A DNA stretch of 39,548 nt from Streptomyces flaveus (GCF_014647675.1 NZ_BMPQ01000031.1:64250-103797); one strand, 5' to 3'; counted from the stretch's first letter, positions 1-9,506 are shown. Numbers and translations are program-made. The notes: generated from the sequence alone by a model not told the origin.

Positions 1-2
1 AG

Positions 3-284
3 GGCGATCCGCTGCTGCGGGTGGTGGAGGTTTCGGTGGACCGGCCGACAGTGCCGGACCGCGGCGCCGAGTCCGGTGCCCTGGTCGTCCTCAGCGCGGG
101 CAGCTGGACCACGGAGGAGCTCGCCGGCGTCGCCGAGGCGTGTGCGGACGGCGGGCACAAGGTCGTCGGCGTCGTCGTCGCCGGCCCGGTCCGGGCCCGT
201 CCCACGCGGTCTGCCGACGATCCTCCGGACAACGCCACCCCGGCGCTCGCGGTTCGCGGCCACGCGACGGGAGGTTCAGTGTGA
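3..284 (+). CDS. C-terminal end of a polysaccharide chain-length / Wzz-like protein (partial)
   Basis: The gene runs off the left edge; only about 93 C-terminal residues are visible, open in frame from base 3. The segment LVVLSAGSWTTEELAGV followed by HKVVGVVVAG looks like the last beta-alpha unit of the P-loop-like domain that ends actinobacterial Wzz/BY-kinase-related proteins (a strand, a helix, then a strand of the 'IIGVVLN' type). No catalytic motif lies in the visible part. Its TGA stop overlaps the GTG start of the next gene (GTGA at 281-284), so the two are translationally coupled, and that neighbour has the same kind of tail. Inference: a paired regulator of polymer length or export at the membrane. 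The family is a best guess from a short fragment. Confidence 0.55.
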   Translation, partial: GDPLLRVVEVSVDRPTVPDRGAESGALVVLSAGSWTTEELAGVAEACADGGHKVVGVVVAGPVRARPTRSADDPPDNATPALAVRGHATGGSV

Positions 285-1834
285 CGACGAGCACGACTTC
301 GGAGTCGTCGGCAGCCACTCCACTCTTCGACCTGCAGGCGCTGGTGGTGTCGGTGCGCAGGCGCCGTCGCCTCTGGAGCTCCATGGCGCTCCTGGGACTG
401 CTGGTCGGCGTGGCGGTGGCGGTCCTGCTGCCGCCGCGGCCGACCGCGGTGACCAAGGTGCTGGTCACGCACAAGGAGGACCAGCCGAACGACACCGGAA
501 CGCTGATCCGCACCGACGTCGCACTGCTGGGGACCACGCGGATCGCCGACAAGGCCCTGAAGTCCCTCAAGTCCCCGGAAAAACCCGAGGACTTCATGGA
601 GGACTACCGGGGTACCGGCTTGACCAACAACCTGCTGCAGATCGATGTGACGGGTGACAGCGACGCGGAAGCGGTGGCCCGGGCCAAGGCACTGGCCGAT
701 GCGTTCGTCGCGGACCATGTGCGGCGGATGCGAGAGACCGCGAAGGCCGAGGCCAAGGCCCTGCTCGACCAGCGTGACCGCATGCGGGACGAGCTCGCCC
801 AGGTCAACGAGGAGGTCGGAGACCGATCGCCGGAGAGCGACCCGAAAGCGTCGGCGAGCATCGAGTCGCTCTTCGCCCGCCGGGCCGAACTCAACTCACG
901 GATCGCCGACTTCGACCAGCGCGCAGCGGAGGCGCGCACCGGCACGCCCAAGATCATCGCCGGCACGCAGATCGTGGACGCCCCGCGCGCGGTCCAGCAC
1001 TCCCTGCCCAGGGCCGCCGCCACCAACGCCGCGATCGGACTCGTCCTCGGGCTCGTCCTCGGGCTCGCGCTGGCCGCGGTCGGCGCGGTGGTGGCGGACC
1101 GCCCCGTGCTGCGCCGGGACATCGCGGCGAACCTGGGCGCCTCGGTCATCGCGGAGCTGCCCCGCCGGTCGGGCAGGCTGTGGCAGCGCCGACGGACCCG
1201 GGCGGCACGCGAACGGCTCACTGCGAGCCTTGCCCGCACCGTGCGCGGCTCCGCGGAACCGGTGTCGCTGCTGGAACTGGGCTGTGCGCGCAGCACGAGC
1301 GTGATCGCCCTGAACCTCGCCAGGGCACTGGTGGCGGAGGGGCCAGTGGTGATCATCGATGGTCTGCCCGGCCCGCAGCTCGCAAAGCGCCGCCAGAAGC
1401 CAGGAGACCCCACCGTGGTCAGCGGCGAGCGTGCCGCGGCCGTGTCGCATCAGGAGCGCCGGATCGGCGTCGGCTCGGTGGCGCCCGGCACGGCTTGGAC
1501 CGACCTCCAGTACCTCGGCACCCAGACCGTGCTGGTCGTGCGTGCCGGGCACGGCAACGCCGCATGGCTGCACACCGTGGCGCGACAGCTCGCGGACCAG
1601 CGCATTCCGGTGATCGGTGTGGTGCTGATCGACCCCGATCCGCGTGACCGGACCGACGGCACGCTGTGGGACGGGCTGGGCACCGCGCTGCGCGGCCAGA
1701 ACGAGCGGCCGGCCCGGCAGAACGGTGGGGGTACCTCCCACGCCGTTCAGGCAGTGGGGGAGGGCCGGCTGCGGACGGAGCGGCTGCCGGTGCGGGCCTC
1801 ACAGGGCCCGGACAACGACCAGGAGGCGCGGTAG
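281..1834 (+). CDS. Wzz-like polysaccharide chain-length determinant with degenerate P-loop domain
   Basis: 517 residues from GTG 281, chosen because a GGGAGG site lies just upstream and the start overlaps the previous stop. An earlier in-frame ATG at 140 would add an arginine-rich stretch that is a shadow of the upstream gene. Residues about 30-50 form a first membrane helix (SSMALLGLLVGVAVAVLL). A periplasmic-type, charged, helical middle follows (about 140-215), then a second helix (AIGLVLGLVLGLALAAVGAVV), the classic two-TM Wzz layout. A cytoplasmic domain follows in which the region corresponding to Walker A reads GCARSTSVIALNLARAL, without GK[ST], so ATP binding or tyrosine kinase activity is doubtful. 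Likely role: controls length or assembly of the polysaccharide made by the downstream genes. Three bases separate it from the asparagine-synthase-like gene. Confidence 0.8.
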   Translation: MTTSTTSESSAATPLFDLQALVVSVRRRRRLWSSMALLGLLVGVAVAVLLPPRPTAVTKVLVTHKEDQPNDTGTLIRTDVALLGTTRIADKALKSLKSPEKPEDFMEDYRGTGLTNNLLQIDVTGDSDAEAVARAKALADAFVADHVRRMRETAKAEAKALLDQRDRMRDELAQVNEEVGDRSPESDPKASASIESLFARRAELNSRIADFDQRAAEARTGTPKIIAGTQIVDAPRAVQHSLPRAAATNAAIGLVLGLVLGLALAAVGAVVADRPVLRRDIAANLGASVIAELPRRSGRLWQRRRTRAARERLTASLARTVRGSAEPVSLLELGCARSTSVIALNLARALVAEGPVVIIDGLPGPQLAKRRQKPGDPTVVSGERAAAVSHQERRIGVGSVAPGTAWTDLQYLGTQTVLVVRAGHGNAAWLHTVARQLADQRIPVIGVVLIDPDPRDRTDGTLWDGLGTALRGQNERPARQNGGGTSHAVQAVGEGRLRTERLPVRASQGPDNDQEAR

Positions 1835-1837
1835 GAC

Positions 1838-3784
1838 ATGTGTGGCATCGCAGGCACGTACCGATGGCCGGACGGCAAGGTCGTGACCGACCGGCTCACC
1901 GATACCCTCGCCCACCGCGGTCCGGACGGGGCGGGCCGGTACGGCCACCCCGTCGGTGACGGCGAAGTACAGCTCGGGCACCGCCGGCTGGCCATCATCG
2001 ACCTGTCCGACACCGGCGCCCAGCCGATGGTCTCGGGCGGCCTCGCCCTTACGTACAACGGCGAGCTGTACAACGCGCCCGAGCTGCGTGCCGAGCTGGC
2101 AGCCGCCGGGGTGCGCTTCCGCGGTACCTCCGACACCGAGGTGCTGCTCGAGGCCTGGCGGCGCTGGGGTACGGACTGCCTGCCCCGGCTGCGCGGCATG
2201 TTCGCGTTCGGGATCTTCGACGAGCGAACCGGTGAACTGGTGCTTGCCCGCGACCAGTTGGGCATCAAGCCGCTGTTTCTGCTCCGGCGCGGCGGGGGCC
2301 TGGTGTTCGCCTCCGAGCTCAAGGCGCTCGCCGCCGCGACCGGTGGATCGCTGGAGGTGGACCATGCGGCGCTGGTGGCCTCGCTGCTGTACTACTGGGT
2401 GCCGGACTCACGCTGCGCCTTCCGCGAAGCGGAGAAGCTGCCGCCGGGGAGCTGGCTGCGGTGCCGGCCCGACGGCCGGGTCGAGCGCGGCCGGTACTGG
2501 CACCTGAAGGACGTCGCCGCGGAGGGCCGGGAGCGGGCGCAGGCCGGCGAGCAGCCGGACATAGGTGCCATCGTCGAGGAGTCGACTCGGCGGCACCTGC
2601 TCTCCGACGTACCCGTGGCGACCTTCCTCTCCGGCGGCCTCGACTCCAGCTACCTGACCGCCCTTGCGGCCCGCGACCGACCCGGGATCTCCGCTTACAC
2701 GATCGGGTTCCGCGCCGAGGACGCCAAGTTCGAGGCGATGCCGGACGACCTGCGCTACGCCCGGCAGGTGGCCGAGCGGTTCGGCGTCGACCTGCATGAG
2801 ATCGAGATCGCTCCGAATGTGCTCGACCTGCTGCCGCAGATGACCCACCACCTGGACGAGCCGATCGGTGACCCCGCCGCGATCAACACGTTCCTGATCT
2901 GCTCGGCCGCCCGGGAGGCCGGGGTCAAGGTGATGCTCTCGGGGATGGGTGCCGACGAGCTGTTCGCCGGGTACCGCAAACACCTGGCCAACCTGCTCGC
3001 GCTGCGCTACCAGCGCGTCCCGCGGCCCCTGCGGCGCGGGGTGTCCAGGGCCGTGGACCGGCTGCCGGTCGCCACGGCCCGCCGGGGGTACCGGTCGGTG
3101 CGCTTCGCGAAGCGGTTCCTCTCCTTCGCCGATCTGCCGGAGGAGACCGCGTTCCGGCGCAGCTACACCATGTACGACCAGGACGAGCTGCTCGCCCTGG
3201 TCGATCCGGACCTGGCCGGGACGGTCGACGACGTGCTGACCGAGCACGCGGACATCTACCAGGACAACGATCTCGACGACTTCGTCAACCGCATGTGCCT
3301 GGGCGACGCCCGGATGTTCCTGCCGGGCCTGAACCTCGCCTACACGGACCGGTCGAGCATGGCCGCGTCGACCGAGGTGCGGGTGCCGTACGTGGACGTC
3401 GAGGTGGTCAAGGCGGCGTTCGCCGTGCCCGGCGATCGCAAGATCGTCGGACGACAGGGCAAGGCCGTCCTCAAGGAGGCGGCCGGCTCGATCCTGCCCC
3501 GGGAGATCGTGTACCGGCCCAAGGGCCTGTTCAGCGCCCCGCTGCGCGCCTGGATGAGCCGGGATCTGGCACCGCTGGTGCGCGAGGTGGTCAACGACGG
3601 CGAGCTCGTCCGCTCCGGGCTCCTGCGCCGCGACGCGCTGGCGCGGATGGTCGCCGAGGACGCCGCCGGGCAGCGGGACTTCTCCAAGCATCTGTGGCAT
3701 GTGCTGACCCTCGAGTACTGGTATCGCGGCGCGACCTCTGGGTCCGGCTCTGGGTCCGGTCAGAGCACTCGGTTAACGGCTTAG
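1838..3784 (+). CDS. asnB: AsnB-type glutamine-hydrolysing asparagine synthetase / amidotransferase
   Basis: 648 residues starting MCGIAGTYR; after Met removal Cys2 is the expected N-terminal nucleophile of the class II glutaminase domain (about 1-215). The synthetase domain carries the pyrophosphate loop SGGLDSS at about residues 265-271 and the family stretch LSGMGADELFAGYRKH. Full family length. Reaction known for the family: glutamine-dependent, ATP-driven amidation of a carboxylate through an acyl-adenylate. Inside a polysaccharide operon such paralogues often amidate a sugar acid or another surface component rather than making bulk asparagine; that substrate is inferred. The C-terminus is a Ser-Gly run from a short DNA direct repeat (about 3735-3760). 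Three bases follow the upstream stop, and 17 bases lead to the next gene. Confidence 0.9.
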   Translation: MCGIAGTYRWPDGKVVTDRLTDTLAHRGPDGAGRYGHPVGDGEVQLGHRRLAIIDLSDTGAQPMVSGGLALTYNGELYNAPELRAELAAAGVRFRGTSDTEVLLEAWRRWGTDCLPRLRGMFAFGIFDERTGELVLARDQLGIKPLFLLRRGGGLVFASELKALAAATGGSLEVDHAALVASLLYYWVPDSRCAFREAEKLPPGSWLRCRPDGRVERGRYWHLKDVAAEGRERAQAGEQPDIGAIVEESTRRHLLSDVPVATFLSGGLDSSYLTALAARDRPGISAYTIGFRAEDAKFEAMPDDLRYARQVAERFGVDLHEIEIAPNVLDLLPQMTHHLDEPIGDPAAINTFLICSAAREAGVKVMLSGMGADELFAGYRKHLANLLALRYQRVPRPLRRGVSRAVDRLPVATARRGYRSVRFAKRFLSFADLPEETAFRRSYTMYDQDELLALVDPDLAGTVDDVLTEHADIYQDNDLDDFVNRMCLGDARMFLPGLNLAYTDRSSMAASTEVRVPYVDVEVVKAAFAVPGDRKIVGRQGKAVLKEAAGSILPREIVYRPKGLFSAPLRAWMSRDLAPLVREVVNDGELVRSGLLRRDALARMVAEDAAGQRDFSKHLWHVLTLEYWYRGATSGSGSGSGQSTRLTA

Positions 3785-3801
3785 GAATCAGAGGAGTTCG
3801 G

Positions 3802-6003
3802 GTGAAACAGGTTGTGCAGAACTACAAGAGCGGCGAGCTGGCGGTGCTCGACGTGCCGGTGCCGGGGTGCAAGCCGGGCGGTGTGCTGGTCCGCAGCGCC
3901 TACTCGCTGATATCCACCGGGACCGAGCTCATGAAGGTGTCCGAGGCCGGCATGTCGATGGTGGGCAAGGCCCGCTCCCGCCCTGACCAGGTGGCCAAGG
4001 TCATGCAGAGCGTGGCCACCAACGGGGTGCCCGCCACCTACCGCAAGGTGATGGGCAAGCTGGACTCCTACACGCCGCTTGGCTACTCGCTGTGCGGGGT
4101 GGTCGAGCAGGTCGGCGCCGGGATCGACGACGTGAAGGTCGGCGACCTCGTGGCCTGCGCCGGCAACGAGCACGCGTTGCACGCCGAGCTGAACTGGGTG
4201 CCGAAGAACCTCTACGCCCCGGTGCCGGACGGCCTCGCGCCGCGGCACGCGGCCTTCGGCACCGTCGGGTCGATCGCGATGCAGGGCGTCCGCCAAGGCG
4301 AGTCACAGCTCGGCGAAGTGGCACTGGTCATCGGCCTCGGGCTGATCGGGCAGCTGGTGGTACAGCTCCTTGCCGCCTCGGGAGTCCGCGTCGTCGGCGT
4401 CGACCCCGACCCGGTGCGCTGCGAGCTGGCCGAGCGGCTGGGCGCCGCGGCCTGCGGCGATCCCGCGTCCGCGGCCGTGGAAGCCACCGTCGCCGAGCTC
4501 ACCGACGGTCACGGCGTGGACCAGGTGTACCTGGCCGCCGGCGGCGGCAGCAACCAGCCCGTCGAGCTGGCCGCCCGGCTCTGCCGGGACCGCGGCCGGG
4601 TCGTCGACATCGGCAAGTGCCGCCTGGACCTGCCGTGGAACGCGTACTACGAGAAAGAGCTCGACGTCCGGTTCTCCCGCAGTTACGGCCCCGGGCGCTA
4701 CGACCCGGAGTACGAACTGGAGGGCCGGGACTACCCGATCGGCTACGTGCGCTGGACCGAGCGCCGCAACCTGGCGTGCTTCCTCGATCTCCTCGCCCGC
4801 GGCAGCGTCGACGTGGAGCCCTTGGTCTCCCACGTCGCCGATTTCGATGACGCCGTCGAGACGTACCAGAGCCTGAAGGACGGCGACCTGAAGGCCGTGG
4901 CCGTGCTGTTCCGGTACCCCGGCCCCGTTGAACACACAGCGGAAGCGGGGGAAGCGGGGGCCCCGGCGGTGGCCGTGCCCGCGGTGAAGCGACCCAGCGG
5001 CTCAGTGTCCACGCCGGCCCGCGCCGCCAAGGCGCCGGTACGCCTTGCGTTCGTCGGCGCGGGCAACTACGCGACGTCGATGCTGCTGCCGCACCTGACC
5101 CAGCGCGACGGCGTCGAGTTGTCGACAGTCGTCACCACGACGGCGCTGTCCGCGGCCAACGCGCAGCGGAAGTTCGGCTTCGCCGAGGCGACCACCGATC
5201 TCGACGCCGTGCTCGGCGACAAGTCCATCGACGCGGTGTTCGTGGTCACCCGGCACAGCTCGCACGCCGAACTGACCCGAAAGGCGCTGCTGGCCGGCAA
5301 GACGGTGTTCGTGGAGAAGCCCCTGGCCCTCACCGAGGACGAGCTGGCCGGCGTACTCGCGGCGGTGGAGGAGTCCGGCAACGACCGGCTGCAGGTGGGC
5401 TTCAACCGCCGGTTCGCGCCGCTGCTGCAGGAGGCCAGAAAGCGGTTCGGCGCCCGGACCGGTCCGGCGAGCCTGCGCTACCTGGTCAACGCGGGCCGGC
5501 TTCAGCACGGCAGCTGGTACCTCCAACAGGGCACCGAGGGCTCGCGGTTCGCCGGCGAGGGCGGGCACTTCATCGACACGGCGAGCTGGCTGCTCGAGGC
5601 CGACCCGGTCTCGGTGTACGCGGTCGCCCCGTCCGGCAACGAGGACCTTCAGGTCGTGCTGCGCTACCCGGACGGGTCCACCGCCACCATCAGCTACGTC
5701 ACGACCGGCGCGCCCGGCTTCCCCAAGGAGACGCTGGACCTGGTCGCGGACGGCAAGGTGCTGCGGCTCGACGACTTCGTACGGGCCTCGGTGTACGGCC
5801 GCAAGAAGTGGGTCAGTTCGCGCCTTCCCAAGGCCCGGGACAAGGGCCAGAACGCCGAACTGGCCGCGTTCATCAAGGCCGTACGGACCGGCGGGCCGAT
5901 GCCGGTGCCGCTGGAGTCGCTGGTCGCCACCACGGCGGCCACCCTCGCCGTGCAGACCGGCCTGGCCGGTGGTGCGCCGGTGACGTTGGCGGGGGCGCGA
6001 TGA
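3802..6003 (+). CDS. Two-domain oxidoreductase: zinc-type alcohol dehydrogenase fused to Gfo/Idh/MocA
   Basis: 733 residues from GTG 3802, set by GAGGAG at 3791-3796 with a 5-base spacing. The much longer open frame upstream is a shadow of asnB. The N-terminal half (about 1-385) is a medium-chain dehydrogenase: a GroES-like fold, then a nucleotide-binding turn in ALVIGLGLIGQLVVQLLAASG. After an Ala/Pro-rich linker the second half begins VRLAFVGAGNYATSMLLPHL (about 413), a Gfo/Idh/MocA Rossmann turn, with the EKP signature in VFVEKPLALTEDEL near residue 505. Both halves look intact. This fusion is a recurrent bacterial family next to heparinase-like and polysaccharide genes, and here the heparinase-family gene follows directly with an ATGA overlap. 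Probable role: NAD(P)-dependent oxidation/reduction of a sugar or nucleotide-sugar; substrate unknown. Confidence 0.85.
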   Translation: MKQVVQNYKSGELAVLDVPVPGCKPGGVLVRSAYSLISTGTELMKVSEAGMSMVGKARSRPDQVAKVMQSVATNGVPATYRKVMGKLDSYTPLGYSLCGVVEQVGAGIDDVKVGDLVACAGNEHALHAELNWVPKNLYAPVPDGLAPRHAAFGTVGSIAMQGVRQGESQLGEVALVIGLGLIGQLVVQLLAASGVRVVGVDPDPVRCELAERLGAAACGDPASAAVEATVAELTDGHGVDQVYLAAGGGSNQPVELAARLCRDRGRVVDIGKCRLDLPWNAYYEKELDVRFSRSYGPGRYDPEYELEGRDYPIGYVRWTERRNLACFLDLLARGSVDVEPLVSHVADFDDAVETYQSLKDGDLKAVAVLFRYPGPVEHTAEAGEAGAPAVAVPAVKRPSGSVSTPARAAKAPVRLAFVGAGNYATSMLLPHLTQRDGVELSTVVTTTALSAANAQRKFGFAEATTDLDAVLGDKSIDAVFVVTRHSSHAELTRKALLAGKTVFVEKPLALTEDELAGVLAAVEESGNDRLQVGFNRRFAPLLQEARKRFGARTGPASLRYLVNAGRLQHGSWYLQQGTEGSRFAGEGGHFIDTASWLLEADPVSVYAVAPSGNEDLQVVLRYPDGSTATISYVTTGAPGFPKETLDLVADGKVLRLDDFVRASVYGRKKWVSSRLPKARDKGQNAELAAFIKAVRTGGPMPVPLESLVATTAATLAVQTGLAGGAPVTLAGAR

Positions 6004-7976
6004 CGATGAGCGCGGGCTGGTACCTGCGGCGGCTGTCCCGGATGGGACCGCGGGAGGTCGGCGGCCGGGCGGGCGACGCGGTGCGCAGGCGGCTGTGGCG
6101 GTCGGCGCGGCCGGACTGCCCGAGCGTGACCGGCGCCCGGTTCACCGCGGTACTGCCCGCCGGGACGATCGCCGCAGTACCTCCGGACGCCGCGAAACGT
6201 CTCATCGCCGAGGCGGACCGGCTGATGTACGGCCACGCCGAGTATTTCGGGGTGGTCCGCGACGACCTGGTCGACCCGGACTGGTGGTGCGACCCTAAGA
6301 CCGGGCGCCGGGCTCCGTGGGGCTACGCCTTCGACGTGCCGTACCGGAACGAGGACGCGGTCGGGGACATCAAGCAGATCTGGGAACTGTCCCGGCATCA
6401 GTACCTCACCCAGCTCGCCGCCGCCTACGCGATCACCGGGGACGAGCGGTACGCCGAGCGAGTGGCCGAGCACCTGCGGTCGTGGTGGGCGGCCAACGCG
6501 CCGCTGCGCGGCGTGCACTGGATCAGCGGCATCGAGTTGGGCATCCGGCTGCTGTCCTGGGTGTGGGTCCGCCGGCTGCTCGACGGCTGGCCGGGCGTGG
6601 CCGGTCTTTTCGAGGACAACCCGGTGGCACTGAACCAGATCTGGCACCACCAGCGCTGGCTGGCCGCCTTCCCCAGCCGGGGGTCTTCGGCGAACAACCA
6701 CGTCATCGCCGAGGCCGCCGGGCAGTTCGCAGCGGCCTGCGCGTTCGGGTGGTTCCCCTCCTCGGCGCGATGGCGGGCCGACGCACTGCGGTCCCTTGAG
6801 CGGCACCTGCGAAGCAACACCTTCCCCTCCGGCCTCAACCGCGAGCTGGCCACCGAGTATCACGGACTTGTGCTGGAACTCGGCCTGGCCGCGGTGGCCG
6901 AGGCGGATGCCGCCGACGTGCCGGTCCCCGCGTCCGTCCGGCTGGTGCTGCTGCGGATGACCGACGCACTCGCGGCCGTCGTGGACAGCCGGCTACGGCC
7001 GCCGCGCCAGGGAGACGCGGACGACGGTCACGGTCTGGTCCTGGACGGCGCGGGCACCGACCGCTGGGCCTCGCTGCTGGCCACCGGGGACGCCGTGTTC
7101 GGCCGACTCACCTGGTGGCCGGCGGTGACCGGCACCGACGTACGCACCCCGCTGCTGGCCGCGCTCATCCGGCCGTACTCGAAAAAGGGAATCGCACCGG
7201 CCGTGACCCGCCCGGCGAGCCGACCGGCCCACTTCGCCGACGCGGGGCTCACCATCCTGTGCGGTCCGGAGGAGATCTGGTGCCGCTGCGACGGTGGTCC
7301 GCACGGCTTCCTGTCCATCGCCGCGCATGCCCACGCGGACGCGCTGTCCGTGGAGGTCCGGCACGACGGGGTCGACGTGCTCGCCGACCCGGGGACGTTC
7401 TGCTACCACGGGCAGCCCGAGTGGCGGCAGTACTTCCGCTCGACCCTCGGCCACAACACCCTGCAGCTGGACGGCGGTGACCAGTCCGTCTCCGGCGGCC
7501 CGTTCCTGTGGACCCGGCATGCCAAGAGCCGCGTCCTGGCCGTGGACACATCCGGCACCTCCGACGGGGGGACGGCCCGCTGGTGCGCCGAGCACGACGG
7601 CTACCAGGGCTCCGTGCACCGCCGCCGGGTGGAGCTGACGGCCGCGAGCCAGGAGCTGAGGGTGGTCGACGAGGTCCGCGGCCAACACGGCCCGCGCCGG
7701 GCCGTGCGCCTGGCGTTCCACCTCGGCCCGGCGATCGCCGCGGACCTGGTGGGGAACCGGGCACAGCTCACCTGGATCCGGGACGGCGAGGGGCGCTCCG
7801 CGGTGCTCGACCTGCCCGGGGAGCTGCACTGGCGGGCGCATCGCGGCGAGAGTGACCCGCCGCTGGGCTGGTACTCCCCCGGCTTCGGGCGCAAGGAACC
7901 CGCCACGACGCTGGTCGGCACGGGCTTCGCCGAAGGCGCGGAGGGGTTCATCACCGTACTCAGGTTCCAGGGCTAG
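6000..7976 (+). CDS. Heparinase II/III-family protein (alginate-lyase-like fold)
   Basis: 658 residues from ATG 6000, overlapping the previous TGA (ATGA). The N-terminal 400 residues are a helical alpha/alpha-toroid with family stretches GDIKQIWELSRHQYL and WISGIELGIRLLSWVW, and SSANNHVIAEAAGQF, the NNH segment where these lyases place catalytic residues. The C-terminal beta-sandwich contains HAHADALSVEVRHDGVDVLADPGTFCYHG and RSTLGHNTLQLDGGDQS, both strongly conserved in heparinase II/III-type proteins. No clear signal peptide is visible, so it may act inside the cell or be exported atypically. The family cleaves uronic-acid-containing polysaccharides by beta-elimination; here it probably trims or recycles the polymer made by this operon. 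Nine bases of gap or less to the next gene. Confidence 0.85.
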   Translation: MTMSAGWYLRRLSRMGPREVGGRAGDAVRRRLWRSARPDCPSVTGARFTAVLPAGTIAAVPPDAAKRLIAEADRLMYGHAEYFGVVRDDLVDPDWWCDPKTGRRAPWGYAFDVPYRNEDAVGDIKQIWELSRHQYLTQLAAAYAITGDERYAERVAEHLRSWWAANAPLRGVHWISGIELGIRLLSWVWVRRLLDGWPGVAGLFEDNPVALNQIWHHQRWLAAFPSRGSSANNHVIAEAAGQFAAACAFGWFPSSARWRADALRSLERHLRSNTFPSGLNRELATEYHGLVLELGLAAVAEADAADVPVPASVRLVLLRMTDALAAVVDSRLRPPRQGDADDGHGLVLDGAGTDRWASLLATGDAVFGRLTWWPAVTGTDVRTPLLAALIRPYSKKGIAPAVTRPASRPAHFADAGLTILCGPEEIWCRCDGGPHGFLSIAAHAHADALSVEVRHDGVDVLADPGTFCYHGQPEWRQYFRSTLGHNTLQLDGGDQSVSGGPFLWTRHAKSRVLAVDTSGTSDGGTARWCAEHDGYQGSVHRRRVELTAASQELRVVDEVRGQHGPRRAVRLAFHLGPAIAADLVGNRAQLTWIRDGEGRSAVLDLPGELHWRAHRGESDPPLGWYSPGFGRKEPATTLVGTGFAEGAEGFITVLRFQG

Positions 7977-7984
7977 GGGGACGC

Positions 7985-9505
7985 GTGGGGATCAAGTGGC
8001 GGCACCGGGCGTTGCCGGTGGTACCGGTGGCGCTGGCCCTGCTGGCGGCGACCGGCTGTGAGAGCACGCCGGACGCGCGGCCGAAGCCGACCGCTGCGCC
8101 GTCCACGTCCGCGGCCCGGGTGTGCGCCAAGCCCGCGGCCGGGCCCGCGAAGGCGCCGGCGGGCGCGGTGACGGTCGACCCCGCGGTGGTCGGTGACCTG
8201 GCTGCGAAGACCAAGAGCAGCCCCCCGAAGACCACGTTCTGGCTTCGACCGGGCAAGCACAGGCTCGACCCGGACCGCTATGCCCAGGTCATCCCCAAGG
8301 AGGGGAACCGCTACCTCGGCGCGCCGGGCGCGGTGCTCGACGGCCGGAAGACCAACCAGTACGCGTTCGGCGGCAGTGCCCGCAACGTCACGATCCGCTA
8401 TCTGACCGTGCAGCGTTTCGTGGCGCCGCACGACGAGGGCGTGGTCAACCATGACTCGGCCGACGGGTGGGTGATCGAGCACGCGACGATCCAGTACAAC
8501 TCCGCCGCCGGGCTGATGGCCGGTGCCCGCCAGCAGGTCCGCGCCAGCTGCCTGCGCGACAACGGTCAGTACGGCATGAACGCGTACAAGGCCGGCGACT
8601 CCATCCGCGGCCTGGTGGTCGAGGGCAACGAGATCGTGGGCAACAACACCGGCGACTGGGAGCGGCGGCGGGAGGGATGCGGCTGCACCGGAGGCATCAA
8701 GTTCTGGGCCGTCGACGGCGCCGACGTACGCGGCAACTGGGTGCACGACAACCGCGGAACAGGGTTGTGGGCGGACACCAACAACAACGACTTCCGCATC
8801 GAGAACAACGTGATCGAGGCCAACGACGGTGCCGCGCTGATCTACGAGACCAGCTACAACGCGGTCATCCGGAACAACAAGATCCGGAAGAACAACTGGG
8901 TCGAGGGCCGCAGGGAAGCCGCCCGCGGCGACAACTTCCCGTTCGCGACCGTCTACCTGTCCGAGTCCGGCGGCGAACCACGGATCAAAGCCCGCACCGA
9001 CAAGGTCGAGGTCTACCGGAACGTGCTGGAGAACAACTGGTCCGGGATCACCCTGTGGGAGAACGCCGACCGGTTCTGCAACAGCCCGGCCAACACCTCG
9101 TCCGGTGACTGCACCTTGCTGGTGCGGGACTCCGACCGCTGCGCGCAGCCGGCGATCGCCAAGCCACCGCTCTACGCCGACTGCCGGTGGAAGACCCAGC
9201 GGGTGGACATCCACGACAACCGCTTCGTGCTGGACAAGTCCGTCGTCAAGTGCACGGTGAAGTGCGACCGAATGGCGGTGCTGTCCAACTACGGCACCTA
9301 TCCGGACTGGTCACCGTACAAGGGCGAGCGGGTGGCCGAGGCGATCACCCGCAAGCAGCACAACCGCTGGTACGACAACGTCTACCTCGGACCATGGAAA
9401 TTCGTCGCCCACGACCCGAGCCGGGTGCTCGGCTTCGGACAGTGGCAGGGCAAGACCTATCAGCAGGACGCGGGCAGCACCCTCGCCCCACGGGCCGGTG
9501 GTTGA
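7985..9505 (+). CDS. Secreted right-handed parallel beta-helix lipoprotein (putative polysaccharide lyase/epimerase)
   Basis: 506 residues from GTG 7985, after a GGGGGA ribosome site at about 7977-7982. The N-terminus is a lipoprotein signal: RHR, a hydrophobic run, then LLAATGC, with Cys as the probable lipidated +1 residue near position 23. The body contains repeated short strands with Asn ladders (NNTGDWE, ADTNNNDFRIENNVIEAND, NAVIRNNKIRKNN, VYRNVLENNWSG), typical of right-handed parallel beta-helix proteins such as pectate-lyase-like and mannuronan-epimerase-like enzymes. Several Cys residues suggest disulfides outside the membrane. Inference: binds, cleaves or epimerises the exopolymer at the outer face of the membrane. 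No active-site triad could be assigned by eye, so enzyme activity is not certain. Confidence 0.8.
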   Translation: MGIKWRHRALPVVPVALALLAATGCESTPDARPKPTAAPSTSAARVCAKPAAGPAKAPAGAVTVDPAVVGDLAAKTKSSPPKTTFWLRPGKHRLDPDRYAQVIPKEGNRYLGAPGAVLDGRKTNQYAFGGSARNVTIRYLTVQRFVAPHDEGVVNHDSADGWVIEHATIQYNSAAGLMAGARQQVRASCLRDNGQYGMNAYKAGDSIRGLVVEGNEIVGNNTGDWERRREGCGCTGGIKFWAVDGADVRGNWVHDNRGTGLWADTNNNDFRIENNVIEANDGAALIYETSYNAVIRNNKIRKNNWVEGRREAARGDNFPFATVYLSESGGEPRIKARTDKVEVYRNVLENNWSGITLWENADRFCNSPANTSSGDCTLLVRDSDRCAQPAIAKPPLYADCRWKTQRVDIHDNRFVLDKSVVKCTVKCDRMAVLSNYGTYPDWSPYKGERVAEAITRKQHNRWYDNVYLGPWKFVAHDPSRVLGFGQWQGKTYQQDAGSTLAPRAGG

Positions 9506-9506
9506 G

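Noticed and set aside
140..280. Longer start for the Wzz-like gene
   Set aside because: The extra residues are an Arg-rich shadow of the upstream gene; GTG 281 has the ribosome site and the coupled overlap.
3295..3801. A longer open frame leading into the two-domain oxidoreductase
   Set aside because: It overlaps asnB out of frame, is Arg/Gly/Pro rich like other shadows, and the real start at 3802 has a good ribosome site.
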